From the NCBI GenBank assembly GCA_945787595.1, contig CALZJV010000122.1, positions 1 through 12,582 of the forward strand: 12,582 nt of DNA, read 5' to 3'. The notes beneath the pieces are model-generated. The model searched no databases. It had not been told where the DNA came from and saw nothing but the letters and a program-made list of their open reading frames with translations. Shown piece after piece: positions 7,488 to 12,582 of the stretch. How positions within the stretch are numbered: the stretch's first letter is position 1; the number at the start of each line of letters is the position of its first letter. Made by a program: the position numbers and the translations under genes. The stretch is from an uncultured Desulfobacterales bacterium. GTDB taxonomy: Bacteria; Desulfobacterota; Desulfobacteria; Desulfobacterales; JAFDCJ01.

Positions 7488-8012
7488 TAAATTATTCCCT
7501 TTAATTTTTTTCATCTATAATACCTGATCGATCACCCATTGAATTTTTTATTAAAACGCTTTCACGGAATCCATATCCATAGATTAAAGAAATATTAGCA
7601 ACCAACTTTAAGCTAATTAGACAGCTGCACCCTATCAAGCCTTTTATATGCATTCTATTTTTGACGTATTAAGCTTTATCAAGACCGGCAGACAGAATAG
7701 GCGTTTCAAAAGTATCAGTAAAATGTTTCCTTAAACGGTGATTAACTGATTGGATCCATGCCGGTTGTTAAGGAGGAATTCGAGCGTTTAATGAAATATG
7801 TTAGAAGAAAATAAGGTATCCTCTTATTCTGGCGGGTTCCACATACCTTAATTCGTATGTCTATATTTATTACATAATTTGCTGCCTGTCAAGTGCTTTC
7901 ATGGCGTCGAGTTGAAAAATATCATAATTCATGAGATATTCTAATCATCAATCGAATAACAAAAACCAGAGGCATTCATCATTGCAGTTTTTTAGTTAGC
8001 ATTCAAAATACT
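7488..8012. other. Divergent rho-cca intergenic region, no gene seen
   Basis: About 525 AT-rich bases separate the rho and cca starts. Both promoters must lie here if neither gene is read from elsewhere. For rho, a TATTAT/ATTATA box ends about 10 nt before the upstream in-frame ATG, with a weak TTCAAT at 15-16 nt. An 8-bp dyad, TAAGGTAT (7812-7819) with ATACCTTA (7843-7850), has a 23-nt loop and no T-run. No tRNA or convincing protein-coding frame is seen. The length leaves room for a rho leader; rho is autoregulated in E. coli, but nothing specific is visible. Confidence 0.5.
7912..7940 (+). promoter_or_regulatory. Candidate promoter upstream of cca
   Basis: TTGAAA (7912-7917) is separated by 17 nt from GATATT (7935-7940); each matches its consensus at four positions or fewer. 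The start would be near 7947, about 65 nt before the gene's ATG. The region is AT-rich throughout, so chance matches are likely. Confidence 0.3.
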
Positions 8013-9392
8013 ATGATACTTCCCTTTGATACAAATATTTTCCCGCATAAACGGGGAGTCTACATCGTTGGTGGTTCGATCCGCGACCTTATCTGCGATC
8101 GAACCCCCTTCGATTATGACCTGGTCGTCCAATGTGATCCTGCCTCCTTTGCCAAACAGTTGGCTTTCAAAACTTCCGGCCGTTTTTTCGAACTCGGCAA
8201 ACATGGGCAGACCATGCGACGGATCGTTACAAAAGATCTCTTATTCGATATCATGCCGCTCAAGGGAGAAACCATTGAAGAAGATCTTCACCAGCGGGAT
8301 TTTACCATCAATGCGATCGCAATGGCAGTATCTTCCGGGAGAGTGATTGATCCGCTGGGTGGCCGTCAGGATCTATTATCAAAAAAAATTCGCATGGTCT
8401 CCGTCGATATCTTCCGCAAAGATCCGGTGCGACTTATTCGGGCCTATCGATTGGCGGCTGCTTTTAATTTTTCAATCGATGCGGGCACGCATAGAGTTCT
8501 GGCGCGGGACGCACACCTTATCAACAGATCGGCCGGGGAAAGAGTCAGAGATGAGTTTTTTAAAATCCTTCAATGCGCCGGGTCCCATGCTTATCTGGCC
8601 GGCATGGCTCGCAGCGGTCTGCTGTTTAATGTATTTCCGGAACTTCTGGCATTAAAAAATAACCGGATGCCCGACGCACACCCCCAAAACCTTTTTAAGC
8701 AAACCATTAATTCCTATCATGGCCTCGAAAAAATATTGGGTAGCGAAGATCGGTTTAAGAAAGTGTTCGCTGACCGGCTTTTTCAGGATGTTAACGCCGT
8801 CCGGGCGACACTTTTAAAATGGGCCATTTTATTTCACGACATCGGCATAGCCGCGACGCAAACACCTACCGACGACAAAATCAATCATTTTGACAGTCAT
8901 GCTTTGAAAAGTGCCGCCATGGCCCGCAAAATCTGCCGACGCCTGAAATTTTCCAGACGGCAGACTGATCCCATCGGATTAATTATCGCAAATCATTTGC
9001 AGCCTTTTGTTATATTCCGGAATCAACAAAGAAAAATTACGTTCCAAAAAGCGTTCACCGGTTTTTTTATGAAATGCCGCGATCTTACCCCCGATGTGTT
9101 GCTGCATGCCCTGGCGGAATTTATGGGCAACAAGGATCCCCGAGATCCTGAGCTAAAGGAGTTTACCGAATTTATCCGGACGCTCATCCAGTACTATTAC
9201 ACCGTATTACGGCCTCGGGCTTCGTTGCCGCCGCCTTTAACCGGCAACGATTTAATCAATAAATTCGGTTTGAAACCCACTGCAGAATTTAAGCGCATCC
9301 TCACACGGATAGAAGAAGAACATCTGACCAAACCGGTTCTGACCCGCTGCCAGGCCTTTAAACTGGTCGAAGAGTTGATAAGCCGGCAATAG
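8013..9392 (+). CDS. cca: Class II tRNA nucleotidyltransferase / poly(A) polymerase family protein with HD domain
   Basis: The family adds or repairs the 3' CCA of tRNAs using CTP and ATP. The 459-residue product has the class II catalytic core: GGSIRD (20-25), the metal-binding pair D34-x-D36 in FDYDLVV, and QRDFTINAIAM (94-104). RLIRAYRLAAAF (140-151) and the SAGERVRDEFFKIL segment follow, both typical of the family head and neck. An HD-type domain follows, with LFHDIG (H275, D276) and a later NHLQP. The start has no visible Shine-Dalgarno site, but an in-frame stop 18 nt upstream and no alternative before GGSIRD make this ATG the likely choice. Some deltaproteobacteria (Geobacter) split the task between CC-adding and A-adding enzymes and also have a poly(A) polymerase of this family. 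Full CCA activity therefore cannot be assigned from motifs alone. Confidence 0.85.
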   Translation: MILPFDTNIFPHKRGVYIVGGSIRDLICDRTPFDYDLVVQCDPASFAKQLAFKTSGRFFELGKHGQTMRRIVTKDLLFDIMPLKGETIEEDLHQRDFTINAIAMAVSSGRVIDPLGGRQDLLSKKIRMVSVDIFRKDPVRLIRAYRLAAAFNFSIDAGTHRVLARDAHLINRSAGERVRDEFFKILQCAGSHAYLAGMARSGLLFNVFPELLALKNNRMPDAHPQNLFKQTINSYHGLEKILGSEDRFKKVFADRLFQDVNAVRATLLKWAILFHDIGIAATQTPTDDKINHFDSHALKSAAMARKICRRLKFSRRQTDPIGLIIANHLQPFVIFRNQQRKITFQKAFTGFFMKCRDLTPDVLLHALAEFMGNKDPRDPELKEFTEFIRTLIQYYYTVLRPRASLPPPLTGNDLINKFGLKPTAEFKRILTRIEEEHLTKPVLTRCQAFKLVEELISRQ

Positions 9393-9410
9393 CGGACATC
9401 ACAAATGGTT

Positions 9411-9444
9411 AAAGGTCCCGGCCATTAAACGGCCAGAGCCTTTT
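9411..9444 (+). terminator. Probable intrinsic terminator after cca
   Basis: AAAGG (9411-9415) and GGCC (9420-9423) pair with GGCC (9431-9434) and CCTTT (9439-9443), leaving an imperfect middle and a 7-nt loop. The last arm runs into TTTTGTGGTT. The stem begins 18 nt after the cca stop. The U-run is short, so efficiency may be modest. Confidence 0.5.
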
Positions 9445-9489
9445 GTGGTTAAAATATGTATGTATTTCTTATTCGAAAGAAATAATTTC

Positions 9490-9567
9490 ACCACGAAAAG
9501 CACGAAAGACACTAAAAAACCAAATTTAATTCTAAAAACATTTCGTGTGTTTCGTGTATTTCGTGGT
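9490..9567. repeat. Inverted repeat built from 9-nt units
   Basis: The left arm is three consecutive nonamers: ACCACGAAA, AGCACGAAA and GACACTAAA (9490-9516). After a 24-nt AT-rich centre the right arm is TTTCGTGTG, TTTCGTGTA and TTTCGTGGT (9541-9567). The arms are complementary at 23 of 27 positions and perfectly so in the outer nonamer. It lies between the ends of two convergent genes (cca and adk). I recall repeats of CACGAAA type as common in spacers of Desulfobacterales and other genomes, but I cannot confirm a named family. No open frame or transposase is nearby. Confidence 0.75.
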
Positions 9568-9577
9568 TAGGAAAATA

Positions 9578-9598
9578 AAACTGTAAACTGGCAACTGA
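9578..9598. repeat. Short degenerate 7-nt tandem repeat
   Basis: Three heptamers follow one another: AAACTGT, AAACTGG and CAACTGA, with a decayed fourth unit AGGCTGC (9599-9605). It sits 10 nt after the nonamer inverted repeat and 30 nt before the adk stop. The copy number is low, so significance is limited. Confidence 0.4.
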
Positions 9599-9628
9599 AG
9601 GCTGCCACAAAAATCCAATAATTAGCAG

Positions 9629-10312
<684 letters not shown>

Positions 10313-10426
10313 TTATTCATGAATCCGTAGTGACGTCTCTGAATTTAGGTCCCGCCGCAGCGTGAGAGGGAAAGGACCTTACGACCATTCCCCAATCCTG
10401 TTTGCCTCGATAATTTTTGACGGCAG

Positions 10427-10455
10427 AGTATGGCTGAATGCCGGATGGGTGTCAA
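10427..10455 (-). promoter_or_regulatory. Candidate sigma70 promoter for adk
   Basis: On the minus strand a perfect TTGACA (10450-10455) is followed by a 17-nt spacer and CATACT (10427-10432), four of six matches. The leader would be about 125 nt. It contains a small dyad, AGGTCC (10349-10354) with GGACCT (10374-10379). This is the only good -35/-10 pair I see upstream of adk. Confidence 0.5.
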
Positions 10456-10573
10456 GGAAATAATAGCGAAGCTTCGCCTCAACCGACGAGTCGATGAAAA
10501 ACACCGGCTGATGGTGAGTTCATGCGACCCTGGGTACTGGATCCTGGATAGACAGTCCCATGGTCAAACATAG
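10430..10573 (+). CDS. Possible 47-residue small protein of unknown function (doubtful)
   Basis: An ATG at 10430 opens 47 codons ending at a TAG, with a mixed peptide beginning MAECRMGVKEIIAKLRL. No signal peptide, membrane segment or known motif is visible. There is no Shine-Dalgarno site, and the start overlaps the adk promoter on the other strand. The only support is position: a good intrinsic terminator begins 12 nt after the stop codon, and no other plus-strand gene precedes it. The same stretch also folds into hairpins, so a non-coding RNA is an equal or better alternative. Confidence 0.15.
   Translation: MAECRMGVKEIIAKLRLNRRVDEKHRLMVSSCDPGYWILDRQSHGQT
10531..10560 (+). other. Hairpin upstream of the orphan terminator
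   Basis: TGGG and ACTG (10531-10534 and 10536-10539, one T bulged between) pair with CAGTCCCA (10553-10560), giving eight base pairs around a 13-nt loop. It precedes the terminator at 10586. A 12-bp perfect palindrome, GCGAAGCTTCGC, lies at 10466-10477, and a small CACC/GGTG hairpin at 10502-10516. Confidence 0.35.
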
Positions 10574-10585
10574 ATTTAAATCCGG

Positions 10586-10623
10586 TTTCAGGATTAAAAA
10601 AGTCATTTTACCTGAAATTTTTT
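10586..10623 (+). terminator. Intrinsic terminator with no recognised upstream gene
   Basis: TTTCAGG (10586-10592) pairs with CCTGAAA (10611-10617). Inside it, after a 2-nt bulge, TAAAA (10595-10599) pairs with TTTTA (10606-10610) around a 6-nt loop. Six T follow at once (10618-10623). The polarity is plus only, as no T-run lies on the other side. The nearest plus-strand gene upstream is cca, more than 1.1 kb away with its own terminator. It must end an unannotated transcript, act as an attenuator in a long rpsU leader, or insulate rpsU. Confidence 0.65.
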
Positions 10624-10624
10624 C

Positions 10625-10653
10625 TTGCTTATCGTCGCATTATTCGGTAATAA
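10625..10653 (+). promoter_or_regulatory. Weak candidate promoter for rpsU
   Basis: TTGCTT (10625-10630), a 17-nt spacer and TAATAA (10648-10653) give the right geometry but only three matches in each box. It begins 1 nt after the T-run of the orphan terminator, which would make sense for an insulated rpsU promoter. The leader would be about 80 nt. A TATAAA at 10708-10713 has no matching -35 element. Confidence 0.3.
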
Positions 10654-10739
10654 GTTCTAGTTGTTAGAGATTCACATATCAACCATCAGAAACACGATGC
10701 ATTGCAATATAAATTGATGGCAAGAAGGGGGCGAGGTAT

Positions 10740-10946
10740 TTGAAGGATATTGAAGTCAGGGTCATTGACAATGACATTGAAAAAGCAATGCGCATTTTGA
10801 AGAAAAAAATTCAAAACGACGGCCTTTTCAAGCGGCTCAAATTAAAAAAGAGCTATGAAAAACCGAGCGAATTTCGCCGTCGCAAACAGCGCGAAGCTTT
10901 GAGAAGAGAAAGGATAGCTGCGGCCAAGGCCAGGCACCGAAGATAA
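10740..10946 (+). CDS. rpsU: Small-subunit ribosomal protein S21
   Basis: bS21 binds late to the 30S platform near the anti-Shine-Dalgarno end of 16S rRNA and helps initiation. The 68-residue product begins with the family pattern KDIEVRVIDNDIEKAMRILK, then the basic LFKRLKLKKSYEKPSEFRRRK, and ends in an Arg- and Lys-rich helix. The start codon is TTG, at 10740-10742. It is supported by GGGGGCGAGG just upstream and by the match to S21 N-termini; no ATG or GTG gives a sensible start. A strong intrinsic terminator follows 19 nt after the stop, so it is probably mostly a single-gene transcript. Confidence 0.95.
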   Translation: MKDIEVRVIDNDIEKAMRILKKKIQNDGLFKRLKLKKSYEKPSEFRRRKQREALRRERIAAAKARHRR

Positions 10947-10965
10947 ATTTCATTCTTTCTAAAGG

Positions 10966-11003
10966 AAAAACCCGGTAAAATATTCACTTTCACCGGGTTT
11001 TTT
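10966..11003 (+). terminator. Intrinsic terminator after rpsU, abutting folC
   Basis: AAAAACCCGGT (10966-10976) pairs with ACCGGGTTTTTT (10992-11003) across a 15-nt loop. The GC core is six base pairs, extended by A-T pairs, and six T follow the core. The A-rich 5' flank also makes it terminator-like on the opposite strand. The T-run ends one base before the first candidate folC ATG. Confidence 0.85.
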
Positions 11004-11004
11004 A

Positions 11005-12318
11005 ATGCCCATCATGGTATCTAAACATTCCTATCAAAACTGTTTGAAGACCCTGTATGGTTTTCGCAGATTCGGCATCAAGCTGGGTCTATCCACTATT
11101 AAAAAAATTTTGGCCGGTCTGGGAGACCCCCAGGATTCTTTCGCCTGCATCCATGTGGCCGGAACCAATGGCAAAGGGTCGGTGGCGTCTTCCCTGGCAT
11201 CAATCCTGTATCGCAGCGGATATAAAACGGGGCTTTATACGTCACCGCATTTAGTCCGCTTTAACGAAAGAATTCAGGTCAACAATCGGCCGATCTCAAA
11301 CGATAAGGTAGTCGCGACGTACAGTGCCGTTAAAGATGCCCACTTTGGCAAGCGCAATCCGACTTTTTTCGAATTTACCACCGCAATGGCCTTCTTTGAA
11401 TTTGCCGCCCAAAAAGTGGATTGGGCGGTTATCGAAACCGGCATGGGCGGCCGACTCGATGCGACCAACATTATAAATCCGGCACTGTCCATCATTACCA
11501 ATATATCTCTTGAGCATCGAGAGTATCTGGGCAACACTCTGACCCAAATCGCCGCGGAGAAAGCGGGAATTATCAAAAACCGCACACCGCTGGTCACCGG
11601 CATTCGGCAAACAAAAGCCTTGGCCGAGATAAAAAGAATCGCCGCTGAAAAAAAAGCACCCCTGTTTCGACTGGGCACCGATTTTAAAATCCGGCGCAAT
11701 CAAGGACAAACTTTTTCCTACCACGGGATTAATAATGTCTGGCATAATTTGCAGACCGCATTACCAGGCAGCTATCAGGTGGACAATGCGGCCCTGGTAT
11801 TGGCTGCCTGCGAACTCCTTGGTAAACATAAGGCCAAAATTACACTGAATAATATCCAGCAGGGACTGAGTAGAAATCATTGGCCGGGGCGACTTGAGAT
11901 TGTCTCCGATAATCCTTTCATTATTTTGGACGGTGCTCATAATCTGGCGGCTGCCCGTAATTTAGCCAGATTTCTGTCAACCAATCTTGCCGACCGGGTC
12001 ATCACGCTGGTCGTCGGCATATTGGACGACAAACCCTATAAGGCGATGTTGAAAAGTCTTCTAACACCGGCAAACCGGGTTATTCTGACCCGGGCCAAAA
12101 TCAATCGCGCCCTCGAGCCCCGAAAGCTTTACGAAGCGGCTAAAAGTTTAAACCCGGACGCAACCATCATTCCGGATGTTGGACTGGCAATAAAAAGTGC
12201 AATCGAAACAATCCCTCCGCATGGGGCAATCTGTATCGCCGGTTCCTTATATGTGGTTGGTGAAGCAAAAGAAGCTTTAGAAAAAGGCCTGATTAGCGAA
12301 TGCCGTAAATCCAAATAG
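11005..12318 (+). CDS. folC: Bifunctional dihydrofolate synthase / folylpolyglutamate synthase
   Basis: FolC joins glutamate to dihydropteroate and then extends the glutamate tail of folates, using ATP; it is a Mur-ligase relative. The 437-residue product has the usual length. Motifs include LYGFRRFGIKLGL (17-29), the ATP loop HVAGTNGKGSVASSLA (50-65), TSPHLVRFNERI (79-90) and ETGMGGRLDATN (144-155). SLEHREYLGNT, with the metal-site His171, is followed by IAAEKAGII, WPGRLE (293-298) and LDGAHN (308-313). Start choice is uncertain: ATGs at 11005 and 11014 both fit, and neither has a Shine-Dalgarno site. The first lies one base after the T-run of the rpsU terminator. Expression must come from read-through or an unseen promoter. 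No terminator is visible after its stop. Confidence 0.95.
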   Translation: MPIMVSKHSYQNCLKTLYGFRRFGIKLGLSTIKKILAGLGDPQDSFACIHVAGTNGKGSVASSLASILYRSGYKTGLYTSPHLVRFNERIQVNNRPISNDKVVATYSAVKDAHFGKRNPTFFEFTTAMAFFEFAAQKVDWAVIETGMGGRLDATNIINPALSIITNISLEHREYLGNTLTQIAAEKAGIIKNRTPLVTGIRQTKALAEIKRIAAEKKAPLFRLGTDFKIRRNQGQTFSYHGINNVWHNLQTALPGSYQVDNAALVLAACELLGKHKAKITLNNIQQGLSRNHWPGRLEIVSDNPFIILDGAHNLAAARNLARFLSTNLADRVITLVVGILDDKPYKAMLKSLLTPANRVILTRAKINRALEPRKLYEAAKSLNPDATIIPDVGLAIKSAIETIPPHGAICIAGSLYVVGEAKEALEKGLISECRKSK

Positions 12319-12506
12319 GTGTAACCGGAGTTAAGACTGTTTTCAGCTTGACTTGGCAGATCTTCTGGATTAAATTCTGCAGCATTCAGGTATCGCAATA
12401 AACAAACACAAGCAAAGATAAGGCGCAGCACCCTGAATGGGAAATCAGCCTAAAATGCCCAAAATCATTTGTAACATTTTTTGAACTCCGGCATCTATTT
12501 TTGTTC
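12319..12506. other. folC to tRNA-Arg spacer, nothing firm seen
   Basis: This 188-bp gap has no convincing reading frame, terminator or clear tRNA promoter. Two dyads are present: CATTCAGG (12383-12390) with CCTGAATG (12432-12439), and CCGGAGTT (12325-12332) with AACTCCGG (12484-12491). Eight-base dyads at such distances are expected by chance fairly often. Confidence 0.4.
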
Positions 12507-12582
12507 GCGCCCGTAGCTCAGTGGATAGAGCGTCAGCCTCCGGAGCTGAAAGCCGCTGGTTCGAACCCAGCCGGGCGTACCA
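12507..12582 (+). tRNA. tRNA-Arg with anticodon CCG
   Basis: A full cloverleaf can be drawn by hand. The acceptor arm is GCGCCCG (12507-12513) with CGGGCGT (12572-12578), where the first pair is a G-U wobble. The D arm is GCTC/GAGC, and the anticodon arm is TCAGC/GCTGA around CTCCGGA, with CCG at 12540-12542. A 5-nt variable loop and the T arm GCTGG/CCAGC around TTCGAAC follow. The discriminator base is A and the 3' CCA is encoded. It reads CGG codons. The D-loop A after GG and C35 are known arginine identity elements. Its last base is the end of the window, so the downstream context is unknown. Confidence 0.95.

Noticed and set aside
7758..7814. 18-codon frame (MPVVKEEFERLMKYVRRK) in the rho-cca gap, followed by an 8-bp dyad
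   Set aside because: It is too short and lacks a properly placed ribosome site; the AAGGAGG present lies inside the frame. Such frames are expected by chance in 525 bp.
12325..12491. Possible MITE bounded by the 8-bp inverted repeat CCGGAGTT / AACTCCGG
   Set aside because: Eight-base inverted pairs are likely by chance in this length, the match stops after eight bases, and no target-site duplication is visible.

Overview
This 12.6-kb window is an ordinary housekeeping stretch of a bacterial chromosome. Ten complete protein genes, one partial protein gene and one tRNA can be supported. The proteins look proteobacterial. The gene content, plus short 7-nt and 9-nt repeat families in the spacers, suggests a sulfate-reducing-type deltaproteobacterium (Desulfobacterota, Desulfobacterales-like). 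That placement is inference from pattern recognition, not a database result. I found no phage, insertion sequence, CRISPR array or defence system.

Layout. From 1 to 7487 every gene is on the minus strand, in transcription order rho, rpmE, prfA, prmC, rpsB, tsf, pyrH, frr, uppS (uppS runs off the left edge). A gene-free divergent region of about 525 bp (7488-8012) follows. Then comes a plus-strand tRNA nucleotidyltransferase gene (cca type) with its own terminator. Next are a repeat-bearing spacer (9393-9628), a minus-strand adk, a second divergent region of about 445 bp (10295-10739), plus-strand rpsU and folC, and a tRNA-Arg(CCG) whose CCA end is the last base of the window.

How the genes work together. 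Most serve translation: ribosomal proteins S2, S21 and L31, elongation factor Ts, release factor RF1 and the methyltransferase PrmC that modifies RF1, the ribosome recycling factor, Rho, a tRNA end-repair enzyme and a tRNA. pyrH and adk supply nucleotides, uppS starts the cell-envelope lipid carrier, and folC makes folates.

The points worth a second look are in the spacers. The rpmE leader has a near-consensus promoter and two hairpins that compete for the same bases. The rpmE-prfA spacer holds four successive inverted repeats. An intrinsic terminator with no recognised gene in front of it lies upstream of rpsU, after hairpins and a possible 47-codon ORF. The rpsU terminator ends almost on the folC start codon. 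A nonamer-built inverted repeat and two heptamer repeats lie in other spacers. These are structural candidates; none is shown to be functional.
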